Source: Bacteroidaceae bacterium | GTDB taxonomy: Bacteria; Bacteroidota; Bacteroidia; Bacteroidales; Bacteroidaceae | Direction: 5' to 3' | Length of the DNA stretch: 45,801 nt | Assembly (NCBI GenBank): GCA_017529865.1 | Contig: JAFXNA010000043.1 | Coordinates: forward strand, 1-45,801 | Part shown: positions 1 to 8,160 of the stretch, piece after piece | Layout: every line of letters begins with the position of its first letter | Numbering within the stretch: position 1 is the first letter of the stretch | Translations under genes and position numbers: made by a program | Notes under the pieces: model-generated | Database searches by the model: none | Seen by the model: only the letters and a program-made list of their open reading frames with translations | Told to the model about the DNA's origin: nothing

Positions 1-98
1 CGTGTACGTATAGTTTGAATAGCTTGAGGAAGATAGCCCAAAATCATGCAGATGCTGGCTATCCAGCCAATGATGTCGAATAATGTCTGATGTTCCAT
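1..98 (-). CDS. SemiSWEET-type sugar transporter, N-terminal part (runs off window)
   Basis: Reading leftward from an ATG at 98, 32 codons are visible before the window edge. The peptide starts MEHQTLFDIIGWIASI and continues with CMILGYLPQAIQTIRT. A hydrophobic first helix followed by a Pro-Gln pair and a basic end is the hallmark of the PQ-loop/SemiSWEET family (about 85-100 residues, three helices, working as homodimers that move sugars across the inner membrane). It was too short for routine gene finding because it is cut by the window edge. A good -7 promoter element lies 23 bp upstream, giving a leader of about 16 nt. The family call rests only on this first helix, so the exact substrate cannot be stated. 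Confidence 0.75.
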   Translation of the reverse strand, partial: MEHQTLFDIIGWIASICMILGYLPQAIQTIRT

Positions 99-120
99 GA
101 TCGTCGTTTGTTTAACACTG

Positions 121-152
121 CAAAGTTACACAATATTTATAAAATAGCCAAA
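121..152 (-). promoter_or_regulatory. Bacteroidota-type promoter for the SemiSWEET gene
   Basis: On the minus strand TAACTTTG (121-128) matches the TAnnTTTG -7 consensus, and TTTG (149-152) lies 20 bp further upstream as a -33 element. Predicted start of transcription is near 114. Confidence 0.65.
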
Positions 153-223
153 TAAATGCTCTGAAAATGTAGACTGCTAACAGAAAAGGTTCGAAACGAA
201 GCGCGTAGTTTGAAAATTATTTG

Positions 224-231
224 TACTTTTG
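224..231 (+). promoter_or_regulatory. -7 promoter element for the 288 gene
   Basis: TACTTTTG fits the Bacteroidota TAnnTTTG consensus and is followed by GCA, as is common. No good -33 element is seen at the right distance (a TTTG at 209-212 is too close). Divergent from the SemiSWEET promoter, so 129-223 is a shared control region. Confidence 0.5.
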
Positions 232-287
232 CAGTTGGAAAATCATCTTTTCAATCCATTAGTAAAATCGTTAAACCGAAATAGTAA

Positions 288-1196
288 ATGATGAAAAAGC
301 TGTTTCTATTGTTGTCAATAGGGCTGTTAGCCTCAATAGGATTTGCACAGACGGCTCCTGAGGGGGAGTTGCAAAGTGCGTATTGTCAGGTAGATGAGTC
401 TTCATGCGTCATTTCGACGGAAGGAAAGTTGTATTTGGACTATGGTAAAATTGCTATTATGCAGTTGTCAAAGCCACGTGTGGATGTGACGGTGTTGTCG
501 GATAGCGGACGTATTGTGTCGAAGCGTCATTTTTTCATCGAACGCTCGAAACTTGATGAGCTGCATCAGCTGGTATTGAAGAACAAGCTTTGGAAATACA
601 ACTACACCCAGCCCTTTGAACCGAATACGACGATTTCGGCATCGTCTGACGACCACAAATATGTGTTGAAATTTACATCGGGTGAGTTACAGACATTGGC
701 AGTCCACTATCGCGATACGCCCAAGGAAAAGAACGTGGTAAAAGCATATCAGACGGTTCGAGGTTTCTTCGAGCAGTTACTCCAAGAGAATCCTGCACAA
801 CCAGAGGCGCAGTTGATTTATTGCAGTTGTGCCGAAACTCCCTTTGGCGTCCCTGACAGAGGCAAGACGTACTATGAATTGGTGGCAGATGTAGGCAAGG
901 CACCCAAAGTGATTGTATGTACCAATGCCGGGATGGAGAACGAGACGAAGAAAGAATATCCTGTGACGGAGACGCAGGTGACGAATTTACAACTGATGCT
1001 TCAGCGAATGGATGTGAGCGACATTGATGGTTATAACCAAGACGACCGTTTGATGGGCGGCTCCCTCTATCGCGTTTATATGGAATATGCCGACGGAAAG
1101 AAAATCAACGCTACTTGGCAGGCAGAAAAGCCGAGGAGTGAGGCTGAGAAGGCATATAGCACTATTCTTTCATACTTATATCGACTAACGAAATAA
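288..1196 (+). CDS. Secreted protein of unknown function with two similar domains
   Basis: The 302-residue product begins with a classical signal peptide (two basic residues, a hydrophobic stretch and an ASIGFAQ cleavage region, residues 1-21), so it is exported to the periplasm or beyond. I do not recognise a named family. The mature part seems to consist of two related halves (roughly 60-170 and 195-302). Each has a beta-rich start, a conserved pattern around Y-x-x-(Y/F)-(A/T)-(D/S)-G-(K/E), and ends in an amphipathic helix containing AY (KAYQTVRGFFEQLL and KAYSTILSYLYRL). This suggests internal duplication. Two ATG codons are adjacent at 288 and 291; either may be used. The next gene starts 3 bp after the stop, so the two are probably co-transcribed. 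Confidence 0.8.
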   Translation: MMKKLFLLLSIGLLASIGFAQTAPEGELQSAYCQVDESSCVISTEGKLYLDYGKIAIMQLSKPRVDVTVLSDSGRIVSKRHFFIERSKLDELHQLVLKNKLWKYNYTQPFEPNTTISASSDDHKYVLKFTSGELQTLAVHYRDTPKEKNVVKAYQTVRGFFEQLLQENPAQPEAQLIYCSCAETPFGVPDRGKTYYELVADVGKAPKVIVCTNAGMENETKKEYPVTETQVTNLQLMLQRMDVSDIDGYNQDDRLMGGSLYRVYMEYADGKKINATWQAEKPRSEAEKAYSTILSYLYRLTK

Positions 1197-1199
1197 ACA

Positions 1200-1499
1200 A
1201 TGGACCTTACCTATTCCATATCCGACCGTTTCCTTTCCATCCACGAGAGCCATCAGGTTCGCTCCGTGGAAGGGATGAAAGCAACATTGGCACGTATCCG
1301 CCGTGAGAATGCAGATAAAGACTACGCCATCCTGCGCCGCTCCGATCGCGGTATCATTGAAGAATGGCAGGCGCACAACCTCTTCTACGACCTTCACGTT
1401 CTGCGTCTGCATACCCGTACCGTTGATTTGGAATACCCCCAACGTTGGTGGTTCCGCTTCGCCTACTGGGTGGCATCATGGTTTGTCTCTAATAAATGA
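1200..1499 (+). CDS. Small conserved-looking cytoplasmic protein, unknown function
   Basis: 99 residues, no signal peptide, rich in charged and aromatic residues, ending in a Trp/Phe-rich segment (YPQRWWFRFAYWVASWFVSNK region) that could associate with a membrane or a partner. It follows the previous stop by 3 bp and has no promoter of its own. The codon pattern (third-position C/G preference in CGC, GAC, ACC) looks like real coding sequence and is somewhat more GC-biased than the upstream gene. No domain recognised. Confidence 0.65.
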   Translation: MDLTYSISDRFLSIHESHQVRSVEGMKATLARIRRENADKDYAILRRSDRGIIEEWQAHNLFYDLHVLRLHTRTVDLEYPQRWWFRFAYWVASWFVSNK

Positions 1500-1619
1500 A
1501 AAAAGTGTCCTTAAATCTGTTAGGAAAAGACTCCTCCTTTGTCTATGTTGTGTATCACCCAATTGTGTTCATACAAGCGCATATGAATCCTTAATTTAAA
1601 TATTTCAAATGGAATAAAG

Positions 1620-1649
1620 AAAGCCGCAGTCAGTAACGATTGCGGCTTT
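1620..1649. terminator. Hairpin terminator between convergent genes
   Basis: AAAGCCGCA (1620-1628) pairs perfectly with TGCGGCTTT (1641-1649) around a 12-nt loop. On the minus strand it is followed by a T-rich tract, so it fits best as the terminator of the GH128 gene ending at 1678. It may also stop the plus-strand pair ending at 1499. The 120 bp between 1500 and 1619 show nothing else. Confidence 0.7.
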
Positions 1650-1677
1650 GTGGTTATAATCCTAAAATATCTCTGGA

Positions 1678-4431
1678 TTAGTGATTCATGATGTAGTCGT
1701 AGATGCGGAGTACGTCTTGGGTATCGACGATGCCGTCGCCATTTATATCGGGCCCCTCTCCGTCTCCCCCGAGGGGGAGGGCGCCATTCTGGATGTATTC
1801 ATAGATGCAGAGAACATCCTGAGTGTCGACGATACCATCGCCATTCACATCCTCGCTGATGGCAGACTGACTCATGGTGGAGAGGCAGATCCATCCGAAG
1901 CGATCGGCTGTAGTGAGGTCGTTCTTGTAGTTGCCTGCAGAGGTGTCGACATTGCGGATGATGCGTGTGCCATAGATGAGCGATTTACCTGTCTCATCGG
2001 TGACGGTGATGTCGATGGAGCGACGAAGGACGGTCGGTGCTGGATATTTGAAGGTCTGCAGAGCACCGAATACCAATGGGTCGTCGAGCGCAAGGGAATC
2101 GGCATTCTCGGGGATGGTACCATCGAGGTTGACTTGTTGGAATACAACTCTGCGTGGTGATTTGCCATAGATGAGGTCATCGCTGAAGCCTGCGCTGATG
2201 AGCATATTGTCGGCAATCTTGGCTTGTCCGACGGTGCACGCCATATAATAGACGGTTTGATAGACAGCGATTCCCTTACCCATACCGCCTTCGTAGAGTA
2301 CGATGATTTTGAAGCCTGTGTTGGTGACGTCCCAGATGCGGATGTTGACGGTGTTGGTCTTGATGTTGGGTCGGGCTTCGGCAATCACGACTGGCAGCAC
2401 ACCCTCTGGGAATGGTTGTTGGAAAGTGACTTGCACGGTGTCGGACTTGACTTTCGTCGTGCCGACCTCCACATCCATCGCTCCGTATTTATAATTGCCA
2501 GGTACGAGCGCCATGAACGGAATGCTCTCCTTTGAAGCCAACGTCTGGGTGCCTGAGTAGGCCCATGGAATCATCTGATAGGTGAACGACTTGGTCGATG
2601 CTTTGTCGATGAGGGTCACAGGGTTCATCGTCGCATTCTTGTTGGATGCAACACCCATGAAGACAGCTGGTGTGTTGGCCATCGGTGTGTTGAAGTTGAC
2701 GGTGATGGCATTGAGGTCGGTCACATCGAGACGACCATATTGAACAGTTTCGTTACCAGCTGATGCCGTGACGCTGATTGATGCAACGCCTGAGTATTTC
2801 GGAGTCTTTCCGTTGATAGGGTAGGCTGCAATCCGATAATAGTTGGCTCCTGCTGTCGCATGAGAATCGGTGAAGGTGTAGCTGGCACCGACTTTTGATG
2901 ATGCATCTTTGAGTTTCACGTTGCCAATCCACACGTATTTGCTGGTACCAGGACGCATACATTCCACAGTTAGCGAGTCAAGCATATCGCCATTAGGGTC
3001 GTCCCATTTCAGCGTGCAGGTGCCTGTGGAAGCCGTGTAGGTTGCTGTGAGCGATTGTGGTTTGAGACAGACTACAGTCGGCACTTTCTGAAGCGAGGCG
3101 TTGTAGCCCATGCCGTCGTCCATCGTGGCATAGTAGCGGCCTAAGTCGGTGAGTGCGCCGTTCTCATAGATATGTGCTTTACTCTCACTATTCCAATAAG
3201 CATAGCGTTCCACGCGGGGATTCGTGTTCAGAATATTCAGGAGGTTCTTGGTTTCTGAGAGAATCTGCGCATTGGTCACTCCGTCGGCAAATGCACCATT
3301 GCGGTTCCACGAAGCTCCCCATATCCATTCGGAAATCCAGATGGGGCGACCGTTACCATAGTTGTCGCTATACCATGTGAGGCTGTTGAACGACCCCGAT
3401 GCCCAATAGCAATGGAGGTCGAGCAGGTCGCATCGCCAGCCACGTGCATCGATGGAGTCGATAAAGGCTTTGAGGTGGCTCATCGAACCGTCGTGAGAGC
3501 TTTCGGAACAGAGACGCATACCTGTACGCATGAGGTTCTGCCAGTTGTCGAGCACGACGTCGACACTCTGTGGGTGGTCGTCGGCACTATTGCCTGGCTC
3601 GTTGTTGGTCTTCATGTGGCACGAACCGCTCACGCCACCACAAGTGGCTGGCGATGGCCAGTCTTCGTAGATGTGATTAGGTACCCATTCCACATCGGGC
3701 AGGTTGCTTTCGTTGCCTTGTGCCCAGTCGTAACACCAACTGGAGTTGACTGCTGCATTGGCATTGTAGTCACCATTGCTGGCCAGTCCTGCCTTGTGGG
3801 CATTGTACCAATGGAACAGACGATAAGACGACACACGACCGTTCATGTTTGCAGGCAGGTCCATCTCAAGGTCTTCTTGGTCGGCGATGAAACAACGACT
3901 ATAACCCCATCCACTTTTTCCCAACGCAAATGTGACCATATAACCACGCTTTAGCTTAAAGGATTGGAAGTTGTTGTTCAAGGTCGCAGACGAGAGGTCT
4001 TTCATAAAACCACCATTACTGCCTATTGAGTAGTTGTTGCTCGATTCGCCTTGAAATCCTTTCTCAGTATAGCAGGTGAGGGGTTTGAAGTCTTTGTCGT
4101 AGGGAAAGACAATAGCACCTCGGTCGTACATCCGCACCTGACAATTCGTGCCGTCCACAGCCTTCGCTCCATTGATATAGATGTGGCTCATCCACGATTT
4201 AAGTACGGCACTGGGTTTGATGCGCTTGATGATGACCACAGCATGTGTTGTGTTTTCGATGTTCACACTACCGGCCGTGGTGAAAGGTGTCGCATCGGTG
4301 ATGATATAATCTACATCGTCAGTAATCGTCACAGCCGACGTAACTTGGGCAATTGTCTGTTTCTTGTTGGCTGCCGACATATTGCCGGTAACCAAGAAAA
4401 GGGCGATAAGGGTGGTAATCAGTAGTCTCAT
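1678..4431 (-). CDS. Secreted GH128-like glycoside hydrolase with Fn3-like region and C-terminal type I dockerin
   Basis: 917 residues. Residues 1-20 are a signal peptide. Residues 40-190 form a beta-rich N-terminal region. About 200-440 resemble the clan GH-A glycosyl hydrolase catalytic core of family GH128 (usually beta-1,3-glucanases). NEP gives the likely acid/base Glu278 and ISEW the likely nucleophile Glu368, with the family's 'SPxxxxG...LDxHxYW' region between them (LCSESSHDG, LLDLHCYW). Around 450-555 is a fibronectin-III-like segment, followed by more beta-domain. The last 60 residues contain two DxNxDGxxDxxD calcium-binding repeats (DVNGDGIVDTQD and DINGDGIVDTQD), a type I dockerin. 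A GC-rich repeat (1752-1785) encodes the linker between the two dockerin repeats. Substrate is inferred, not shown. Confidence 0.8.
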   Translation of the reverse strand: MRLLITTLIALFLVTGNMSAANKKQTIAQVTSAVTITDDVDYIITDATPFTTAGSVNIENTTHAVVIIKRIKPSAVLKSWMSHIYINGAKAVDGTNCQVRMYDRGAIVFPYDKDFKPLTCYTEKGFQGESSNNYSIGSNGGFMKDLSSATLNNNFQSFKLKRGYMVTFALGKSGWGYSRCFIADQEDLEMDLPANMNGRVSSYRLFHWYNAHKAGLASNGDYNANAAVNSSWCYDWAQGNESNLPDVEWVPNHIYEDWPSPATCGGVSGSCHMKTNNEPGNSADDHPQSVDVVLDNWQNLMRTGMRLCSESSHDGSMSHLKAFIDSIDARGWRCDLLDLHCYWASGSFNSLTWYSDNYGNGRPIWISEWIWGASWNRNGAFADGVTNAQILSETKNLLNILNTNPRVERYAYWNSESKAHIYENGALTDLGRYYATMDDGMGYNASLQKVPTVVCLKPQSLTATYTASTGTCTLKWDDPNGDMLDSLTVECMRPGTSKYVWIGNVKLKDASSKVGASYTFTDSHATAGANYYRIAAYPINGKTPKYSGVASISVTASAGNETVQYGRLDVTDLNAITVNFNTPMANTPAVFMGVASNKNATMNPVTLIDKASTKSFTYQMIPWAYSGTQTLASKESIPFMALVPGNYKYGAMDVEVGTTKVKSDTVQVTFQQPFPEGVLPVVIAEARPNIKTNTVNIRIWDVTNTGFKIIVLYEGGMGKGIAVYQTVYYMACTVGQAKIADNMLISAGFSDDLIYGKSPRRVVFQQVNLDGTIPENADSLALDDPLVFGALQTFKYPAPTVLRRSIDITVTDETGKSLIYGTRIIRNVDTSAGNYKNDLTTADRFGWICLSTMSQSAISEDVNGDGIVDTQDVLCIYEYIQNGALPLGGDGEGPDINGDGIVDTQDVLRIYDYIMNH
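1752..1785. repeat. GC-rich palindromic repeat inside the dockerin linker
   Basis: A copy of the CCCCTC...CCCCCGAGGGGG...GGGC type element. It lies in frame in the GH128 gene and is translated as the short linker ALPLGGDGEGP between the two dockerin repeats. Confidence 0.6.
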
Positions 4432-4478
4432 TCGTCGTAGAGATTTGATATGGTTGATAATCTGTTTCTTTGTGAGTG

Positions 4479-4486
4479 CAAAAATA
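4479..4486 (-). promoter_or_regulatory. -7 promoter element for the GH128 gene
   Basis: Minus-strand TATTTTTG followed by CA matches TAnnTTTG. The predicted leader is about 40 nt. No clear -33 element. The interval 4432-4657 is the divergent control region shared with lpxD. Confidence 0.5.
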
Positions 4487-4591
4487 CAAAATATTTTATA
4501 ATTGACTAACGTCGAACCAAAGTTTCATACAGATAATGCGTAATTATTTGGCTTAATCGAGCATTTTTAAGTCAAAAACCGAAAAAATAGT

Positions 4592-4612
4592 CAATGTTCA
4601 ATGTTCAATGTT
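4592..4612 (+). repeat. Heptamer tandem repeat CAATGTT x3
   Basis: Three perfect copies of CAATGTT directly upstream of the lpxD -7 element. It occupies the place where a -33 element would be expected. Confidence 0.85.
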
Positions 4613-4624
4613 CGAATTTTTTCG

Positions 4625-4632
4625 TAACTTTG
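4625..4632 (+). promoter_or_regulatory. -7 promoter element for lpxD operon
   Basis: TAACTTTG followed by CA, 25 bp before the lpxD ATG. The -33 position is occupied by the CAATGTT heptamers and the T-rich run after them. Confidence 0.6.
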
Positions 4633-4657
4633 CACGTCAAATATTGTAATTTGAGAA

Positions 4658-5710
4658 ATGGAATTTACAGCAAGCCAGGTTGCGGCATATATCAATGGAA
4701 CAGTTGAAGGTGACGTGAATGCCGTAATCAACAATTTCGCAAAAATAGAAGAGGGTGTGCCAGGAGCTATCTCGTTTCTCGCCAATCCTCAATACGAACA
4801 CTACATCTACGAAACAAAGTCATCGGTTGTACTTGTCAACGAGGATTTCAAACCCACACAGCCCGTTGCTGCCACACTCATCCGTGTGAAGAACGCATAC
4901 GAGGCCGTGAGTCGTTTGTTGCAGCTCTACGAATCGATGAAGCCAAAGCGTACTGGTATCAGTTCGTTGGCGTTCATTGCTGAGACGGCTAAGGTGGGTA
5001 AGGACGTATATATCGCACCCTTTGTAGCGATTGGTGACTATGCAGAGGTGGGTGATGGAGCAGAGTTGCATCCGCATGCCACGATTGGTGCCCGTGCCAA
5101 GGTAGGTGCAAATACCATTATGTATAGCAATAGTGTGGTCTATCACGATTGTGTGGTGGGTAACAACTGCATCCTCCATGCCGGTTGTGTGGTCGGTGCC
5201 GATGGATTTGGTTTCGCACCGACAGCCGAGGGATATGAGAAGATTCCACAGATAGGTATTGTAACCGTTGAAGACAATGTGGAGATAGGTGCCAACACCT
5301 GTATTGACCGCTCTACGATGGGCAGCACGATTGTCCGCAAGGGCGTAAAGCTCGACAATCTGGTGCAGATAGCCCATAATGTGGAGGTAGGAGCCAATAC
5401 GGTGATGTCGGCCCAAGTGGGTGTGGCAGGTAGCGCGAAGGTTGGCGAATGGTGTATGCTAGGCGGACAAGTAGGTGTGGCTGGTCATATCACTCTTGGT
5501 GACAAGGTGTATGCTGGCGCACAGTCGGGTCTGTCAGGAGGAAGAAAGCTGAAGGAAGGCAATTGTACCGTGATGGGCTATCCTGCTATCGAGCACCAGA
5601 ACTTTGCGCGTAGTGCTGCAGCTTATAAGAACCTGCCCAACCTCGTGAAGCAGGTGAACGAACTACAAAAAGAAATAGACGAATTAAAGAAGATATGCAA
5701 AAACAAGTAA
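4658..5710 (+). CDS. lpxD: UDP-3-O-acylglucosamine N-acyltransferase LpxD
   Basis: 350 residues, the usual length. LpxD adds the 3-hydroxyacyl chain from ACP to the 2-amino group of UDP-3-O-acyl-glucosamine, the third step of lipid A synthesis, in the cytoplasm. Residues 1-100 are the uridine-binding domain; about 105-310 form a left-handed beta-helix of hexapeptide repeats ([20 protein letters not shown] and so on), and the family catalytic His lies in QIAHNVEVG. The C-terminal helix ([22 protein letters not shown]) is the trimer/ACP-binding coil. The start at 4658 is set by the promoter only 25 bp upstream. The 3' end overlaps lpxC by 16 bp, implying translational coupling. Confidence 0.97.
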   Translation: MEFTASQVAAYINGTVEGDVNAVINNFAKIEEGVPGAISFLANPQYEHYIYETKSSVVLVNEDFKPTQPVAATLIRVKNAYEAVSRLLQLYESMKPKRTGISSLAFIAETAKVGKDVYIAPFVAIGDYAEVGDGAELHPHATIGARAKVGANTIMYSNSVVYHDCVVGNNCILHAGCVVGADGFGFAPTAEGYEKIPQIGIVTVEDNVEIGANTCIDRSTMGSTIVRKGVKLDNLVQIAHNVEVGANTVMSAQVGVAGSAKVGEWCMLGGQVGVAGHITLGDKVYAGAQSGLSGGRKLKEGNCTVMGYPAIEHQNFARSAAAYKNLPNLVKQVNELQKEIDELKKICKNK

Positions 5711-6600
5711 CCCTGAACGACAGTTTTACGGTAAAAAGCAAAGGACTGCATTCAGGCAAACTCATTACCGCTACATTTTGTCCAGCACCAGAGAACTATG
5801 GCTACAAGATGCAGCGTATTGACCTTGAAGGGTGTCCCGTCATAGATTGTCTCGCCGATAAGGTAGTAGAGACGACTCGTGGTACCGTTATCGCAGAAGG
5901 AGATATCAAGATAAGTACTATCGAACACGCTATGTCGGCTCTCTATGCATCAGGAATCGATAATTGCCGTATCGAACTCGACGGCCCTGAAATGCCGATT
6001 CTCGATGGCAGTTCGCTGGTATTCATACAGAACATCCAACGAGTAGGACTCAAAGAGCAAGAGGCGGAAAAGTGCTTCAAGACGCTCGACCACGAGATTG
6101 TGATTGACGGAGAGAAAGGCGAACATATCGTCATCAGTCCTGCCGACAAACTCACGCTCGACATCACCATCGCTTTCGATTCGAAGATGCTGGCAAGCCA
6201 GTCGGCACAGCTCGATGATATTGCCGATTTCGCCGAAGAAATCGCTTCTGCACGTACATTCGTGTTTGTGAGAGACATCCAGCCCCTTTTCGAGTTGGGT
6301 TATATCAAAGGAGGAGACCTTGATAATGCCATCGTGATCTACGAGAATCAGCAGTCGCAGGAGCGATTGGATAAGTTGGCAGACGAAATAGGTGTGCCGC
6401 ATATAGATGCCACGAAACTCGGTTACCTCAACCGTCGTCCGCTCACTTGGCCCAACGAGATGGCTCGCCATAAGTTGCTCGACATTCTTGGCGACCTCGC
6501 ACTCGTGGGACGTCCGCTGTTGGCTAAAGTGACAGCATATAAACCCGGACACACAATCAATAATAAGGTGGCGAGGGAAATCTTGAAGAGTGAAGCGTGA
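5695..6600 (+). CDS. lpxC: UDP-3-O-acyl-N-acetylglucosamine deacetylase LpxC, lacking the usual FabZ domain
   Basis: 301 residues. LpxC is the zinc deacetylase that commits UDP-GlcNAc derivatives to lipid A. Zinc ligands and catalytic residues are visible: Glu77-His78 in [10 protein letters not shown], His259 and Asp263 in [11 protein letters not shown], and His286 in GHTINNK. In Bacteroidota this protein is normally a fusion of about 460 residues whose C-terminal half is the 3-hydroxyacyl-ACP dehydratase FabZ. Here the reading frame stops right after the LpxC part ([13 protein letters not shown]), and its last codons and stop are made of a heptamer array (6585-6625). No FabZ sequence occurs between here and lpxA. 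The LpxC domain itself looks intact. Whether FabZ is encoded elsewhere cannot be seen. Confidence 0.96.
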   Translation: MQKQVTLNDSFTVKSKGLHSGKLITATFCPAPENYGYKMQRIDLEGCPVIDCLADKVVETTRGTVIAEGDIKISTIEHAMSALYASGIDNCRIELDGPEMPILDGSSLVFIQNIQRVGLKEQEAEKCFKTLDHEIVIDGEKGEHIVISPADKLTLDITIAFDSKMLASQSAQLDDIADFAEEIASARTFVFVRDIQPLFELGYIKGGDLDNAIVIYENQQSQERLDKLADEIGVPHIDATKLGYLNRRPLTWPNEMARHKLLDILGDLALVGRPLLAKVTAYKPGHTINNKVAREILKSEA

Positions 6601-6625
6601 AGAGTGGAGAGTGGAGAGTGAAGAG
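6585..6625 (+). repeat. Heptamer array GAAGAGT-type, about six units, at the lpxC stop
   Basis: Units GAAGAGT, GAAGCGT, GAAGAGT, GGAGAGT, GGAGAGT, GAAGAG follow one another without gaps. The TGA of lpxC lies inside the array (6598-6600). Confidence 0.9.
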
Positions 6626-6655
6626 ATGTTATTCGTTAATTATTTTTAGAAAAAT

Positions 6656-7429
6656 ATGTCAAAAATCAGTCCATTAGCATTTATAGATCCAGAGGCAAAG
6701 ATTGGTGAAAACTGTACCATCGGACCTTTCTGTTTCATCGACAAGGGAGTGGAGATAGGCGATAACAACGAACTGATGAACAGTGTGACCCTGCTGAGAG
6801 GTACGACTCTTGGCAGCGGAAATATCCTGTTCCCAGGTGCTGTCATCGGTGCTATCCCTCAGGATCAGAAGTTCAAAGGAGAAGATTCAGTAGTTGTCAT
6901 TGGTGACAACAACAAGATACGTGAGAATGTGACCATCCATCGTGGTACTGCCAGCAAGGGCATTACAAAGGTGGGTAGCAACAACCTCATCATGGAGAAC
7001 GCCCACATCGCTCACGACTGCGAATTCGGAAACGGTATCATCATGGGTAACTCTACGAAGTTGGCTGGCGAGGTGATTGTCGACGATAACGCCATCATCA
7101 GCGCAACCGTATTGGTACATCAGTTCTGCCGCGTTGGTGGATATACGATGGTTCAAGGTGGTACTCGTACCAGTATGGACATTCCTCCGTTTGTGATTGC
7201 TGCTCGCGAACCGGTAGCCTATTGCGGAATCAACCTCGTGGGATTGCGCCGCCGCAACTTCTCTACTGAGCTCATCAGCGACATCCACAATGCCTATCGT
7301 ATCATCTACAACAGCAACCTGCGAATTTCAGAGGCATTGCAGCAGATACGCGAGACCATCAAGGTGGGACCTGAAATCCAGTATATCATTGACTTTGTGG
7401 CTGACTCCCGCCGAGGTATCATCCGTTGA
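6656..7429 (+). CDS. lpxA: UDP-N-acetylglucosamine acyltransferase LpxA
   Basis: 257 residues, full length. LpxA transfers the R-3-hydroxyacyl chain from ACP to the 3-OH of UDP-GlcNAc, the first lipid A step, as a soluble trimer. The first 190 residues are hexapeptide repeats of a left-handed beta-helix (IGENCTIGPFCFIDKGVEIG). The catalytic-His region is NAHIAHDCEFGN and the family signature GGTRTSMDIPPFVIAAREP is present. The C-terminal 70 residues form the helical domain (GINLVGLRRRNFSTELISDI). It follows lpxC after 55 bp, most of it heptamer repeat. A second heptamer array begins just after its stop. Confidence 0.96.
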   Translation: MSKISPLAFIDPEAKIGENCTIGPFCFIDKGVEIGDNNELMNSVTLLRGTTLGSGNILFPGAVIGAIPQDQKFKGEDSVVVIGDNNKIRENVTIHRGTASKGITKVGSNNLIMENAHIAHDCEFGNGIIMGNSTKLAGEVIVDDNAIISATVLVHQFCRVGGYTMVQGGTRTSMDIPPFVIAAREPVAYCGINLVGLRRRNFSTELISDIHNAYRIIYNSNLRISEALQQIRETIKVGPEIQYIIDFVADSRRGIIR

Positions 7430-7434
7430 CAATT

Positions 7435-7462
7435 CATAATGCATAATTCATAATGCATAATT
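7435..7462 (+). repeat. Heptamer array CATAATG/CATAATT x4 after lpxA
   Basis: Four consecutive heptamers, alternating CATAATG and CATAATT, starting 5 bp after the lpxA stop. Nothing else is seen up to the next gene at 7612. Confidence 0.9.
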
Positions 7463-7611
7463 GAATTGAACGAATAGAGAAATAAACAAATTATAATAAT
7501 AGTCAATCGTAAATTGTCAAATAGACAACTTTTGGAGCAGCGAGTGCAGAATTGAACTTGTTCAAATTTTGCCGAGTCGTGACAAAAGAAAACAGAAAGT
7601 TAAATAAGACT

Positions 7612-8160
7612 ATGATTTACCGATTTATTATCATCTCCGACGAAGTCGATGACTTCATGCGCGAGATTCAAATAGATGCCGATGCAACATTCCTTGATTT
7701 CCACAAGGCAATTCAGCAGGCTTGCGACTACAAAGATGGTGAGATGACATCGTTTACCATCTGTGAGAACGGCTGGGAAAAATGTCAGGAAATCACACTT
7801 GAGGAGATGGATACCGACAGCGATCAGGATTCATACGTGATGGCAGATACCCATATAGGAGATATGGTGGAGGAAGAGCGCCAGCATCTGCTCTATACCT
7901 TCGACCCTCTTGCCGACCGTTGTTTCTTCATCGAACTGGCTGAAATCATCACAGGCAAGTCGCTCAAGGAGCCGAAGTTGACGCGTCAGATGGGTAAGGC
8001 TCCGCAGCAGACGCTCGACTTCGATGAACTCTTTGCCCGTAATCCTATCGACAGTTCTTCCGATATTGATGACGAAGACGATATGTATGGCGACGGCATT
8101 GATGACGAGGAAATAGGACTTGAAGGTTTGGAAATCAGCGACGGCAACCCCTATGACTAA
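7612..8160 (+). CDS. Plasmid pRiA4b ORF-3-like family protein
   Basis: 182 residues from the ATG at 7612, preferred over an upstream ATG at 7552 because homologues begin with the (M)IYRFIIISDEVDDF strand and the extension is low-quality sequence. The fold is the small alpha/beta PRiA4_ORF3 domain (DFHKAIQQACDYKDGEMTSF, TFDPLADRCFFIELAEI). Its biochemical role is unknown. The C-terminus is strongly acidic (residues 142-182, many Asp/Glu). In Bacteroidales this gene typically sits next to miaA. Here its last 8 bp overlap the miaA start (ATGACTAA), indicating coupled translation. Confidence 0.88.
   Translation: MIYRFIIISDEVDDFMREIQIDADATFLDFHKAIQQACDYKDGEMTSFTICENGWEKCQEITLEEMDTDSDQDSYVMADTHIGDMVEEERQHLLYTFDPLADRCFFIELAEIITGKSLKEPKLTRQMGKAPQQTLDFDELFARNPIDSSSDIDDEDDMYGDGIDDEEIGLEGLEISDGNPYD

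Noticed and set aside
7552..7611. Upstream start for the pRiA4 ORF-3-like gene
   Set aside because: The family begins with the IYRFIIISDEVDDF strand; the extension has no similarity and follows a repeat-rich gap.
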